A stretch of 64,000 nucleotides of DNA from Poseidonocella sp. HB161398 (GCF_005870025.1 NZ_VATA01000031.1:1-64000), one strand, 5' to 3'; shown: positions 27,790 through 36,615, counted from the first letter of the stretch. The notes: generated from the sequence alone by a model not told the origin. Translations and numbers: made by a program.

Positions 27790-28378
27790 TGGGCCGGCCT
27801 TCCTCTTCCATCATGTGGGCGTGCTCGCGCAGCTCGGGGGGCAGGTGGTCCTCTTCGCCGTCAGAGGGCAGGGGCAGCCGCCCCGAGAGCATCGCCACGG
27901 TCTTCACGATCTCCGAGACCGCCTGGCAGACCAGCACGGCGAAGCCCGCCAGCACCAGGAATTTCGCGGGCCACAGGATCAGCCCGCCGGCATTCATCGA
28001 ATATTCGCCCGTGGTCCAGGAGCGCAGGAAGAACGGCCAGGAGAGCCAGGTCATCAGCACCGCGAAGGGCGTCAGGAACAGGATGTGGCAGAAGAGGTCG
28101 ATCCACAGCCGCGTCCGCTGCGACAGATGCGCGGAGACGACGTCGATGCGGACATGCTCGTTCTTCTGCAGCGCCCAGGCGGCGGCCAGCATGAAGACCG
28201 CGCCGAAGAGGTACCATTGCAGCTCGAGCCAGGCGTTCGACGACAGGTCGAAAGCCTTGCGGATGACGGCATTCGCGGCACTGACCACCACCGCGGCAAG
28301 GATCAGCCAGGAGATCCCCCTGCCGATCCAGGCGGTGACACGGTCTATGCCCCGGCTCAGCCGGATGAGAAGTTCCAA
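27782..28378 (-). CDS. dctQ: TRAP transporter small permease (DctQ)
   Basis: The 198-aa protein has four membrane helices. The family pattern includes GISWLILAAVVVSAANAVIR, SSNAWLELQWYLFGAVFMLA and NEHVRIDVVSAHLSQRTRLW. It is the small subunit that pairs with DctM. Its gene overlaps dctM by 8 nt and is divergent from the sugar isomerase gene across 247 bp. A charged His/Glu-rich C-terminus (LREHAHMMEEEGR) is cytoplasmic. Confidence 0.9.
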   Translation of the reverse strand: MELLIRLSRGIDRVTAWIGRGISWLILAAVVVSAANAVIRKAFDLSSNAWLELQWYLFGAVFMLAAAWALQKNEHVRIDVVSAHLSQRTRLWIDLFCHILFLTPFAVLMTWLSWPFFLRSWTTGEYSMNAGGLILWPAKFLVLAGFAVLVCQAVSEIVKTVAMLSGRLPLPSDGEEDHLPPELREHAHMMEEEGRPNA

Positions 28379-28625
28379 GATGTTCTCCCTTGCGCTCGGC
28401 TGCCGGGACGGTCCGTCGCAGCGCGGCGGCGCCCCGGACGGGGCGCGGGCGGGCGGCGACCCGGCAGGCGTTTACCAAGGATCTCTTAAGTCCGGCGCGG
28501 CGCTGCCGCAACATCGTCCGCTCGCCCTGGCACGGTTTCCGAACGGAAAGCGGCGCGGCGCTTGCGCCGGGGGCGGTTCTGGGCCACCTCTTGGGCCCGA
28601 TCCGTGCCGAAACTGCGAGGCTCCC

Positions 28626-29867
28626 ATGACCACCCGGCTCCCGCTTGCAACGGCCGACGCGCCGCAACCCTGGCTGGACGATCCCGGCCACCGCGCCTTC
28701 CTCGCAGCCGATGCGCGGGCGCAGTTCGCCTTCTTCCGCCCCGCGCTGCGCGCCGATGGCGGCTTCGACCAGCTTGACGGCGCGGGCCGGCCCGTGCCCG
28801 GCGCGCCGCAGGAACTGCACGCGACCACGCGGATGGTGCATTCCTTCGCGCTCGGCCAGAGCTGGGGGCAGCCGGATTGCGCGCCGGTGATCGAGGCCGG
28901 GCTCGCCTTCCTGGCGGAGCGCCACCGCGATCCGGTCCATGGCGGCTATGCCTGGTCGGTCGCGGACGGGGAGATCGCCGACGGCACCAAGCTCGCCTAT
29001 GGCCATGTCTTCGTGCTGCTTGCCGCCTCCAGCGCGAAGCTCGCGGGGTTCTCCGCGGCCGATGCGCTGCTGGCGGATATCGCCGAGGTGCTGGAGGCGC
29101 GCTACTGGGACGAGGCGGCCGGGCTCTACCGCGACGAGTTCGCCCGCGACTGGCAGCCGTTTTCGGCCTATCGCGGGATGAATGCCAACATGCATGCGGT
29201 CGAGGCGCATCTGGCCGCTTTCGAGGCGACCGGAGAGGCGATCTGGCTGGCGCGCGCCGGGCGGATCCTCGAGTTCTTCACGGCGCAGATGGCGCCGCGC
29301 CATGGCTGGCGCATCCCCGAGCACTATAGCGAAGACTGGCAGGTCGACCCGGACTATGCGGGCAATCCGATGTTCCGCCCGGCGGGGACGACCCCGGGCC
29401 ATTCGCTGGAGCTGGGGCGGCTCCTGCTGCAGCACTGGGATCTGGCGGGGCGCCCGGAGAGCGGCGCGCCGGAGCGGGCGCGGCAGCTGATCGGAACGGC
29501 CGTCGCCGATGCCTGGCTGCCCGAGGGCGGCTTCGCCTACACGCTGCGCGCCGATGGCACGGTCGATGTCGCCGACCGCTACTGGTGGCCGGTGACCGAG
29601 GGGATCGGCGCGATGGCCGCGCTCCTGAAACTGGCGCCCTCGGCGGCGGACGAGGCGCTCTACCGCCGGTTCTGGCAGTTCGCCGAGGCGCATTTCATCG
29701 ACCATGACCATGGCGGCTGGTTCCCCGAGATCGACGCCGCGGGCCGGGTGGCAGAGACCCAGTTCCGCGGCAAGCCGGATATCTACCACGCGCTGCAGGC
29801 CGCGCTCTTTCCGCTGGTGCCGGGGCTGTCGCGGCTGCAGGCGGGGCTGGGCCGGCTTAGCAGTTGA
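28626..29867 (+). CDS. AGE-family sugar isomerase/epimerase (YihS-like)
   Basis: The 413-aa (alpha/alpha)6-barrel enzyme matches E. coli YihS in length. Conserved blocks are LHATTRMVHSFALG, YRGMNANMHAVEAHLAAFEA, TTPGHSLELGRLLLQHWDL (catalytic-type His), DRYWWPVTEGIGAMAALLKL and GKPDIYHALQAAL (second His). Members interconvert aldoses and ketoses such as mannose/fructose or sulfoquinovose/sulfofructose, or epimerise N-acylglucosamine. No sulfoquinovose genes are nearby, so an unphosphorylated hexose is the safer guess. Its end overlaps the crotonase gene by 11 bp tail-to-tail. Confidence 0.85.
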   Translation: MTTRLPLATADAPQPWLDDPGHRAFLAADARAQFAFFRPALRADGGFDQLDGAGRPVPGAPQELHATTRMVHSFALGQSWGQPDCAPVIEAGLAFLAERHRDPVHGGYAWSVADGEIADGTKLAYGHVFVLLAASSAKLAGFSAADALLADIAEVLEARYWDEAAGLYRDEFARDWQPFSAYRGMNANMHAVEAHLAAFEATGEAIWLARAGRILEFFTAQMAPRHGWRIPEHYSEDWQVDPDYAGNPMFRPAGTTPGHSLELGRLLLQHWDLAGRPESGAPERARQLIGTAVADAWLPEGGFAYTLRADGTVDVADRYWWPVTEGIGAMAALLKLAPSAADEALYRRFWQFAEAHFIDHDHGGWFPEIDAAGRVAETQFRGKPDIYHALQAALFPLVPGLSRLQAGLGRLSS

Positions 29868-30624
29868 AGCGCGGCGCCCGCTTCTCCAGGAAGGCGGCCA
29901 TGCCCTCCCGCTGGGCGGGCAGGCCGTAGAGCGCGTGGTAGATCTGCCGCTCGTGCCGGATCCCGGCGGCCAGCGGCATCTCGTCGGCGGCATTGACCGC
30001 CGCCCGCGCCATCCGCGCGATGTCCCTCGGCTGCGCGGCGATCGCCTCGGCCATCGCCATGGCGCGGCAGGCGAGCTCCGCCTCGGGCACGACCGCGGTC
30101 GCCAGGCCGATGCGCAGCGCCTCCTCCGCGCCGATCATCCGTCCGGTCAGGATCATCTCCATCGCCCGGCCGCGCCCGACCAGCCGCGCCAGCCGCTGGG
30201 TGCCGCCGATCCCGGGGATGCAGCCGATGCCCAGCTCGGGCTGGCCGAAGCGGGCGGTGTCTGCCGCCAGCAGGATGTCGCAGAGCATCGCCACTTCCAG
30301 CCCGCCGCCGAGCGCATAGCCCGCCACCGCCGCGATCTTCGGCAGGCGCAGCGCCGCGACCCGGTCCCAGCCGGAGAACCAGTCAGCCTCCTGCATGGAC
30401 CCGTAATCCTGCGCCGCAAGCTCGGAGATGTCCGCCCCGGCGGCGAAGGCGCGGCCGTCGCCCGCCAGGACCAGGCAGCCGATCCCCGGATCGGCATCGA
30501 AGGCGGAGGCGGCCTCCAGCACCTCCTCCATCAGGCGGGTGTTCAGCGCGTTGAGGTAGTGCGGCCGGGCGAAGCGGATGGTGGCGACGCGGCCGGTGAC
30601 GTCGGTCGAGATGGTCTCGTGCAT
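29857..30624 (-). CDS. Crotonase/enoyl-CoA hydratase family protein
   Basis: The 255-aa protein has the crotonase oxyanion-hole sequence GDGRAFAAGADISEL and both catalytic-type glutamates, in GYALGGGLEVAML and FGQPELGIGCIPGIGGTQRL, so hydratase chemistry is plausible. The C-terminus AFLEKRAPRFNC resembles short-chain enoyl-CoA hydratases. I chose the ATG at 30624 (MHETISTDVTGRVATIRF), which follows the upstream stop by one base. It is the third gene of an operon with an adenylating enzyme and a membrane flavoprotein, suggesting that the operon handles an acyl-type substrate. Confidence 0.88.
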   Translation of the reverse strand: MHETISTDVTGRVATIRFARPHYLNALNTRLMEEVLEAASAFDADPGIGCLVLAGDGRAFAAGADISELAAQDYGSMQEADWFSGWDRVAALRLPKIAAVAGYALGGGLEVAMLCDILLAADTARFGQPELGIGCIPGIGGTQRLARLVGRGRAMEMILTGRMIGAEEALRIGLATAVVPEAELACRAMAMAEAIAAQPRDIARMARAAVNAADEMPLAAGIRHERQIYHALYGLPAQREGMAAFLEKRAPRFNC

Positions 30625-30625
30625 G

Positions 30626-31897
30626 TCAGCTGTCCCAGATGGCGCCATAGGCGGGAATGCCCAGGGCTTCGAGCTCGTGCACCACATGGCGCGTGAGCCG
30701 TTGGTTGGAGATCACGATCACCGCCTCGGCGCGGAAGTCGCGCACCGCCTCGAGCGCCAGCCGGGCGAGATCGGGCTTGCCCGCGGTCGCGGTGTCCCAG
30801 ATCAGCGGATCGGCGGTGGCGCCTGCGATCTCGTCGAAAAGCGCGTCGCCATAGGTCTGCCGCGGCGAGCGGGCCGCCCAGACCAGCCGTGCCGGCACGG
30901 CGCCCGCCAGCAGATGCGGCAGCACCGGGCCGATGCCCGAGCCGGTAGCGACATAGACCACGCGGGAGAACAGCGTCTCGATCCGCGCCACGCCCGAGGT
31001 GGTGATCCCCTTGACCCAGACATGGGCCGGCGGCTGGTCGATGACGCGCCCGGTCCAGTCGCCCGCCCGGCTGACCGCCATGCGGTAGCCGCGCGCGCCC
31101 GGCGCGGGGATGGTGGCGAAGGCGTGGTACTCGCCGAAGGGGCTCCGGGCGATGGCGTTCGAGGAACCCGGGAAGGGCGTCTCGCCATAGTCGAAGCGCA
31201 GGATCGCGGCATGGTCCGAGGGCGTCTCGACCGCGACCCTCACCCGCTTCAGGCTCAGCCAGGGCGACGCGACCGAAAGGGTCAGGAGGCCGAGCAGCGG
31301 ATAGGGGGCCACGCTTCCGGCGTCATTGGCCAGGCTCGTGGACTGTGCCCAGAGAAGCGCCAGGACCGTCCAGCCACCGAACCGGTGGACCCGTTCGAAG
31401 AGGTTGTGCCGCCGTGCCCGGACCGGGCCATGCGCGGTCCCGGCGATCAGCAGCAGGAGCATCACCATCGCCGCGCTGAGCCACAGCGTCCGGTCCGAGA
31501 CGGCCGCGCCGCCCGAGAGCCGGTCCGCCGCCATCGCCCAGAGCATCAGCCCGCTCCAGCCGGTGCCGCAGAGCGCGGCGCCGACATGCAGCCCGCCGAA
31601 ATGGTAGACCTTGCCCGCCCCGCGGCGCAGCCAGAGCGGCGCGCTGGGGGGCAGCCGCGTCGCCAGCCAGAAGAGCGCGTTGATGACCCGCTGCTGCCGG
31701 ACGAGGACGGCGAGGGCGACATTGGCCAGCGCCGCATCGGCCAGCGCGGCGGGCGTCCAGCCGCCCTCGGCGCCGCGCATCAGCACCCAGAGATTGACCG
31801 CCAGGACCAGCAGCATCAGCCGGCGGTACTCCATCAGCGCCGGGTGGCGGGCGATCCGGCGCCAGGCGCGGGGCCGGGCGGAGGCGAGGGCGCTCAT
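30626..31897 (-). CDS. Membrane flavoprotein, ferric-reductase-like oxidoreductase (TmpA-like)
   Basis: The 423-aa protein has an N-terminal membrane half with about five or six helices (YRRLMLLVLAVNLWVLM; HFGGLHVGAALCGTGWSGLM; WLSAAMVMLLLLIAGTAHG) and a soluble FAD/NAD(P)-binding half. The soluble half contains YHAFATIPAPGARGYRMAVS, then VVYVATGSGIGPVLPHLLAG (the GxGxxP nucleotide loop) and a terminal VIVISNQRLTRHVVHELEAL. This resembles ferredoxin/ferric reductases but lacks an obvious bis-haem His ladder. The layout recalls the fungal membrane flavoprotein TmpA. Its start overlaps the adenylating enzyme by ATGA, so the two are coupled. Confidence 0.75.
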   Translation of the reverse strand: MSALASARPRAWRRIARHPALMEYRRLMLLVLAVNLWVLMRGAEGGWTPAALADAALANVALAVLVRQQRVINALFWLATRLPPSAPLWLRRGAGKVYHFGGLHVGAALCGTGWSGLMLWAMAADRLSGGAAVSDRTLWLSAAMVMLLLLIAGTAHGPVRARRHNLFERVHRFGGWTVLALLWAQSTSLANDAGSVAPYPLLGLLTLSVASPWLSLKRVRVAVETPSDHAAILRFDYGETPFPGSSNAIARSPFGEYHAFATIPAPGARGYRMAVSRAGDWTGRVIDQPPAHVWVKGITTSGVARIETLFSRVVYVATGSGIGPVLPHLLAGAVPARLVWAARSPRQTYGDALFDEIAGATADPLIWDTATAGKPDLARLALEAVRDFRAEAVIVISNQRLTRHVVHELEALGIPAYGAIWDS

Positions 31898-33501
31898 GCG
31901 TCTGCCTCCGCGCCGCGGGCCAGCGCTGCCAGCGCGCGCTTGTCGATCTTGCCGCGCGGGGTGCGGGGCAGCTCGTCCAGCGCAATGATCCGGGCGGGCA
32001 GGCAGTAGTAGGGCAGCCGCTCCATCACCGCCTCGGCGGCCTTGCCGGGATCCGCGTCGGCCGGGCTGACGAAACCGACCAGCGTCCGGCCGTCGAGCGC
32101 CAGCGTCGCCGCGCGGCGGCAGCCCGGCGCGGCCTCCATCGCCGCGGAGACGCCGTCGAGCTCCACCCGGAAGCCGCGGATCTTCACCAGGTCGTCGACC
32201 CGGCCGAAATGCTCCAGCTCGCCCTCGGGCGTCCAGCGGCCGAGATCGCGGGTGCGGAACATCATCTGGCCGGGGCGGAACGGGTCGGGGCGGTAGCGCT
32301 CGGCGCTGAGCGCGGGATTGTCCAGATAGCCCGGCGTGACGCCCGCGCCCCCGGCCCAGATCTCGCCCTTCTCGCCGATCGGCAGCGGCGCCAGCGCCTC
32401 GTCGAGGATGTAGACGCTGTTATTCGGCGTGGGCCGGCCGATCGATAGCACGGGCTTGCGCGGATCGTGGCGGGCGGCGGTGTTGATGATCGTGGTCTCG
32501 GTCGGGCCGCAGGAATTGTAGAACGCTGCCTGCAGACTCCACAGATCGGCCAGCGGGCGCGGGCAGGGCTCGCCGGCGACGGCGACGGTGCGGATGCGGC
32601 GGCAGCGCGCGGGATCGAGCCCGGCCAGGATCGAGGGCGTGGCGATCAGGATGTCGACCCGTTCCGCGGTCTCCTGGATGTCGCGGCCGCGCAGCACCAG
32701 CGTCGCGCCGTTGGCCAGCGCGCCCAGCGTCTCCCAGGCGGCCATGTCGAAGGCGATGGACAGGATCTGCCCGACCCGCAGCCCCGGCGCCATGCCCAGA
32801 TCGCCGGGCGCGGTCAGCAGCACATTGGCCAGGTTCGCCTGGGTGACCTGCACGCCGTTCGGCAGGCCGGTCGTGCCCGAGGTGAAGAGGATCATCGCGG
32901 TGTCCTGCGGCCCGGGCGGCGGCATCTCCGGCAGGCGGCGCGGCGCCGGATCGGCCATGTCGCGGTCGATCTCGATCACCCGGACCCCGCAATCGGGCAG
33001 GGCGGGCGCATGGGCCGAGGTGGTCAGCACCGCCCTTGCGCGGGTCTGCGCGGCGATATGGACGAGCGCGCCCTCGGGCGCGACGCCGACATGCTGCGGC
33101 ACATGGGCGGCGCCGAGCTTCTGCAGCGCCGCGATGCCGACGACCATCTCGACCGAGCGGGTCAGGTAGAGGCAGACCGCATCGCCCTGCCGCACCCCGG
33201 CGGCATGGAGCGTCGCGGCCAGGCGCAGCGCGTAATGCTCGAGCATGCCGTAGCTCAGACGCCGGTCTCCGTGCTCGACGGCGGTCTCCTCGGGGTGCTC
33301 TGCCATCTGGCGGGACATTGCCGCGGCGACGGTGGCAAAGCGCGGCGTCTCGCGCGGGCCCCAGCCGAAGGCGGCAAAGCGCGCGGCATCGGCATCGCAG
33401 AGCCCGTCGAGCCCGGGAATGTCCGGGCGTTCCGGCTGCGCGGCCGGGCAGGGCGCGGGCGCCGGGGCGAGGGCGGAAAACAGGCTGGAATAGGTCTGCA
33501 T
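31894..33501 (-). CDS. Stand-alone adenylate-forming enzyme (NRPS-like A domain, TmpB-like)
   Basis: The 535-aa protein has A-domain core motifs: A3 MILFTSGTTGLPNGVQVTQA (the usual Lys is Asn here), A5 AFYNSCGPTETTIINTA, A7/A8 TRDLGRWTPEGELEHFGRVD and LVKIRGFRVEL, and A10 LPRTPRGKIDKRAL with the catalytic Lys. No carrier or thioesterase domain follows. The ATG at 33501 is preferred over a TTG 24 nt upstream. It activates an unknown carboxylic or amino acid; the product may pass to CoA or directly to the coupled membrane oxidoreductase. A perfect 21-bp palindrome lies 41-61 bp upstream. Confidence 0.85.
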   Translation of the reverse strand: MQTYSSLFSALAPAPAPCPAAQPERPDIPGLDGLCDADAARFAAFGWGPRETPRFATVAAAMSRQMAEHPEETAVEHGDRRLSYGMLEHYALRLAATLHAAGVRQGDAVCLYLTRSVEMVVGIAALQKLGAAHVPQHVGVAPEGALVHIAAQTRARAVLTTSAHAPALPDCGVRVIEIDRDMADPAPRRLPEMPPPGPQDTAMILFTSGTTGLPNGVQVTQANLANVLLTAPGDLGMAPGLRVGQILSIAFDMAAWETLGALANGATLVLRGRDIQETAERVDILIATPSILAGLDPARCRRIRTVAVAGEPCPRPLADLWSLQAAFYNSCGPTETTIINTAARHDPRKPVLSIGRPTPNNSVYILDEALAPLPIGEKGEIWAGGAGVTPGYLDNPALSAERYRPDPFRPGQMMFRTRDLGRWTPEGELEHFGRVDDLVKIRGFRVELDGVSAAMEAAPGCRRAATLALDGRTLVGFVSPADADPGKAAEAVMERLPYYCLPARIIALDELPRTPRGKIDKRALAALARGAEADA

Positions 33502-33541
33502 CGGAAAAGCCTTTCGTTGGGTCAAGTTGATGCAGGCTTGA

Positions 33542-33562
33542 TAATGGGAAAATTTCCCATTA
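33542..33562. promoter_or_regulatory. Perfect 21-bp palindrome upstream of the adenylating-enzyme operon
   Basis: Arms TAATGGGAAA and TTTCCCATTA flank a single central A. It lies in the 142-bp divergent gap between the adenylating enzyme and the DUF6502 gene and is AT-rich in a GC-rich context. It is a strong operator candidate, but no regulator gene is adjacent. Confidence 0.7.
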
Positions 33563-33643
33563 CAAAATCAACAGCGATCACCGCTTGTGACGCCCGCGTG
33601 CGGTGCTGAAACAAAAGCTGACAAGCCCCTGGAAACCTGCAGG

Positions 33644-34450
33644 ATGGTTCGCGTGACCGATGCTGCCGACGATCCCTTCGACCGCGCGCTCGCCGCGCTG
33701 CTTGCCCCGCTGGCCGAGGCGATCCTGGCGCGCGGCCTGCCGCTGCCGGCGGTGACGGAGGCGCTGAAATCCGCGCTGGTCGCGGCCGCCTTGCGCGCCG
33801 ATGGCGAGACGGCCAGCGACAGCCGGGTGAGCCTGCGCACCGGCATCCACCGCAAGGACGTCAAGCGGCTGCGCACCGCCGAGGCGCCGAAGCCGACGTC
33901 GCTCGGGGCGGCCGCGATGGCGGCGAGCCACTGGGCCGTTGGGCCGGGCTGGCAGGATGCCTCGGGCGCGCCGCGGGTGCTGTCCAGGGCGGAATTCGAC
34001 GCGATGCTGCGCGAGACCCGGGCCGACATGGCGCCGGGCACGGTTCTGGCGCTGCTCGAGGAGCAGGGCACGGTCGAGGCCCTGGAAGGGGGCGGGCTGC
34101 GGCTGGCCGCCCGCGCGCTGGTGCCGAAGGCCGGGACGCCCGAGCAGGTGGCCGCCTATGCCGCGACGCTGGCGCCGCATCTGGCGGCGGCGACGCACAA
34201 TCTGACCGCGCCCCCCGGCACGCCCCGGCACTACGACCGGGCGCTGCGCTATTCGCATCTTTCCGCCGCCGCGCTGGCGGAGCTCGAGGCGCTGGCGCGT
34301 GCGCGCGCACAGGCCGCGCTGGAAGATCTCGACAGCCGCGCGCGCGCATTGCAGGACAGGGAGGGCGCGGCGCGCGGGCATTTCGTCTTCGGCGCCTATA
34401 TCCTGCCCCGGCCGGGTCCGGAGGAGAGGACGGAGGAGGACGGCACATGA
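33644..34450 (+). CDS. DUF6502 family protein
   Basis: The 268-aa protein contains the family pattern LAPLAEAILARGLPLPAVTE followed by SDSRVSLRTGIHRKDVKRLR, a helix-turn-helix-like segment, and a middle region with HYDRALRYSHLSAAALAELE. No enzyme motif or membrane helix is seen. I chose the ATG at 33644; a GTG at 33653 is possible. It overlaps the next gene by ATGA. DUF6502 and DUF5666 genes are often neighbours, which suggests a joint but unknown function. Confidence 0.8.
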   Translation: MVRVTDAADDPFDRALAALLAPLAEAILARGLPLPAVTEALKSALVAAALRADGETASDSRVSLRTGIHRKDVKRLRTAEAPKPTSLGAAAMAASHWAVGPGWQDASGAPRVLSRAEFDAMLRETRADMAPGTVLALLEEQGTVEALEGGGLRLAARALVPKAGTPEQVAAYAATLAPHLAAATHNLTAPPGTPRHYDRALRYSHLSAAALAELEALARARAQAALEDLDSRARALQDREGAARGHFVFGAYILPRPGPEERTEEDGT

Positions 34451-35319
34451 CGGCAGGACCCCTGGCGCGGCTCGCGCTCTGTCTCGCGCTTCTGGCGGCG
34501 GCGCTGCCCGCAGCGGCGCAGGAACCGGCCGAGCCCGAGGGCGGCATCGTCGGCACCGGCATCTCCGGCACGATCACCGCGCTCGGCTCGATCATCGTCA
34601 ACGGCCAGCGCATCGCCATCGACCCGGACCAGCCGGTGCGCGACGGGCTCGGCCCCGAGGCCGCGGGCGCGCTGCGCCCCGGCGACACGGTCGCGGTGGT
34701 GGCCGAGGCCGAGGCGGATGGCAGCTGGCGCGCCCGCTCGATCCGCCGGGTGCTGCCGCTGGTGGGCCCGGTCGCAGGGCTCGGCGGCGGCGCGTTCCGC
34801 GTCCTGGGCACGACGGTCGAGGCCGGGCCGCTGGCCGAGGGGCTGTCGGAGGGCGACTGGGTGGCGGTCAGCGGTCTCTGGCGCGAGGGCGGGGTCGCCG
34901 CCTCGCGGATCGAACCGGTGCCGCCGGAGCTGCGCATCGCGCGGGTGATGGGCTCGGCCTTCCCGGTCGAGGGCGGCAGCGACCTGATGGTCGGCGGCAC
35001 CCGCGTGACCGGCATCGCGACCAGCCATCTGCGGCCCGGCGACGTGATCCTGGCGACGGGCGCGCCCTCGCCCGGCGGGCTCTCGGCGCGCACCATCGCC
35101 ACCGGGCTCTTCGACCAGCCAGTCGGTGCGGTGCTGGCCGAGGGCTATCTCTCCACGGCGCGGGCCGGCGGGCTCTACACGCTTCTCGGCAGCGGGCTGG
35201 TGGCCTGGACGGAGAATCCCGGCATGATCGACCCCGGCGGGCGGATCCTGCGCTGCGGGATCGACGGCGCGCTCGAGCCCCAGGACCAGGCGCCGGGCGG
35301 CCCCTTCCCCTGCCGCTGA
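34447..35319 (+). CDS. Secreted DUF5666-domain protein
   Basis: The 290-aa protein has a clear signal peptide (MTAGPLARLALCLALLAAAL, cleavage near PAAAQ) and repeated small beta domains. These include GISGTITALGSIIVNGQRI, GAFRVLGTTVEAGPLAEGL and DLMVGGTRVTGIATSHLRPG, each resembling the OB-like DUF5666 repeat. It is probably periplasmic. The start overlaps the DUF6502 stop (ATGA), so the two proteins are made together. There are no catalytic residues that I recognise. Confidence 0.82.
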   Translation: MTAGPLARLALCLALLAAALPAAAQEPAEPEGGIVGTGISGTITALGSIIVNGQRIAIDPDQPVRDGLGPEAAGALRPGDTVAVVAEAEADGSWRARSIRRVLPLVGPVAGLGGGAFRVLGTTVEAGPLAEGLSEGDWVAVSGLWREGGVAASRIEPVPPELRIARVMGSAFPVEGGSDLMVGGTRVTGIATSHLRPGDVILATGAPSPGGLSARTIATGLFDQPVGAVLAEGYLSTARAGGLYTLLGSGLVAWTENPGMIDPGGRILRCGIDGALEPQDQAPGGPFPCR

Positions 35320-35577
35320 GGCGGCGGGGCGGCTTCGGACCGTGTCGGCCGCAGCCGCCGGGCGATGCGGTCCGTCCGGCGACGTCCGGCGCGGCCGTGG
35401 CGCTGCCCGGCAGGCTTTGCATGCGGATCGCCGGTCCGCCCCCCGGGATGTCCTGCGCCGCCGCGGCCGGAGGAGCGGCGGTCGATGCCGCCGTTCCGAA
35501 GGCGTCCGTTCCCCGGTGCCGCGCCCAATGGCGGGCCCTCGCTCGGCCGGGGATGGCCGGAGACGGGCCCGGAATGC
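35320..35577. other. Intergenic stretch before the decayed IS5 copy
   Basis: No gene or terminator with a T-run is visible. The open frames here lack family sequence and are probably GC-driven. It may include the outer end of the decayed IS5-family element. Confidence 0.4.
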
Positions 35578-36334
35578 GGGCTCATGACGTCGCAGCCGGA
35601 GCCGTGATGACGCGATGAGCACGTCGGCACAGTCGTTTCTCGCGGTCCGCTCATTCCGGGTTGCGACTTTCCCGAAGTGTCCGAGCTCGTCGAAAACCCG
35701 CTCGATCAGCTTGGGCTAGATCGCGGCATCGTCTGAGCGTCGTGGAGAAATATGCGCTCGGCCGCCCTGGACCGCGGTCGGCTAAGGGACCGCTCGCGCA
35801 TCCTGGCCGCGGTCGGCACCCGGGGTCTCTGGGCGCCGGATATGCGGCCGGAACGCGCGCCAAAGCCGCCTTGTCCGAGACCGGCGCAGAGGAGAGGCGG
35901 ATCGCCAGCGGCCGCCCTCGGGTCACTGCCATCGCGGTGATCTCGGGCTTCAATCCGCCATGACAGTGATGGATGGCGTGATTTTCGTCCCACTATTGCC
36001 GTCGGCTGCGTGCTGGCGGGCACGGATGAGCGGCCTGTCGATGAGCGGCATGGAAGCCGGGGATCTTTCCGCCAGCGCGCCGGAGCTGCGGACGCGGGCA
36101 CCTGCTTTGGCCCAGCGGCTGACGCGCTTGCAGATGGTTGCATGCAGGCGGTGCCGCCCCGGCAGATCCCGTCCGCAGCACCCGGCAGATGCCGTTCGGC
36201 GCCCGTCGGCCGTCAGCCTGCGCCAGGCCGCGAGGCTTGCCCGGACGCAGAGGCCGGATCAGCACCCAGTCGCCATCCGGGACATCAAGACGGGCCGTGG
36301 CTTGCCTCCGGTGCCCGACGCGGATCACGGGCAC
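35578..36334 (-). pseudogene. Decayed IS5-family transposase
   Basis: Fragments of an IS5-type transposase appear in different minus-strand frames and in the right order. Near 36.2 kb is LDVPDGDWVLIRPLRPGKPR followed by NGICRVLRTGS. Near 35.95 kb is GLKPEITAMAVTRGRPLAIR followed by APVSDKAAL. Near 35.65 kb is LIERVFDELGHFGKVATRNE then TARNDC, the degraded 'ENFF..LK.FRR.ATRY.K.ARN' block. Frameshifts and missing pieces show it is dead. The IS481 copy lies immediately upstream of its start. Confidence 0.65.
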
Positions 36335-36461
36335 GGCGGGGTCAGAACCTCTTCTGTCGGTCCAGAACCTAGATGTTTAGTCCCAGGGCGTAGTGGTCTA
36401 CTATTCCGTGATCATCAGAAGGATGCCCTATGGGACAGGTTCTTCGCGGCAGCGCCACGAT

Positions 36462-36500
36462 CCTCTGACCGGCAGGCGAATGCGCGGATTCGCCGAGAGG
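36462..36500. repeat. Palindromic insertion A1 in the IS481 transposase
   Basis: A 39-nt insert with core ACCGGCAGGCGA at its left and GCCGAGAGG at its right, and inner arms GGCGAAT/ATTCGCC. Deleting it joins ACGAT to GGCGCAC and restores a continuous family-like reading (GSATMAHAIRALIQRSKAS). It brings a TGA stop at 36466-36468. A second copy of the same family is at 36845-36885. Confidence 0.7.
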
Positions 36501-36570
36501 GGCGCACGCCATCCGGGCTCTCATACAGCGATCGAAAGCTTCGAATGCGGCGCTGCGGCGGGAGCTTGGC

Positions 36571-36615
36571 AGCGAGGCGGAATGGAAAACGATCTGGGGG
36601 ATCGTTTTCCCGGCG
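36571..36615. repeat. Palindromic insertion B1 in the IS481 transposase
   Basis: About 42-45 nt with arms AAAACGATC and GATCGTTTT around TGGGG. It interrupts the family sequence RELG(I)NVKTVAKW between Gly and Asn. It shares the GATC-Y-GGGGGATCG core with insertion B2, 190 bp downstream. Confidence 0.65.

Noticed and set aside
33587-33643. 19-codon N-terminal extension of the DUF6502 protein
   Set aside because: The extension lacks family sequence and no ribosome site precedes its ATG; the start at 33644 matches the family N-terminus.
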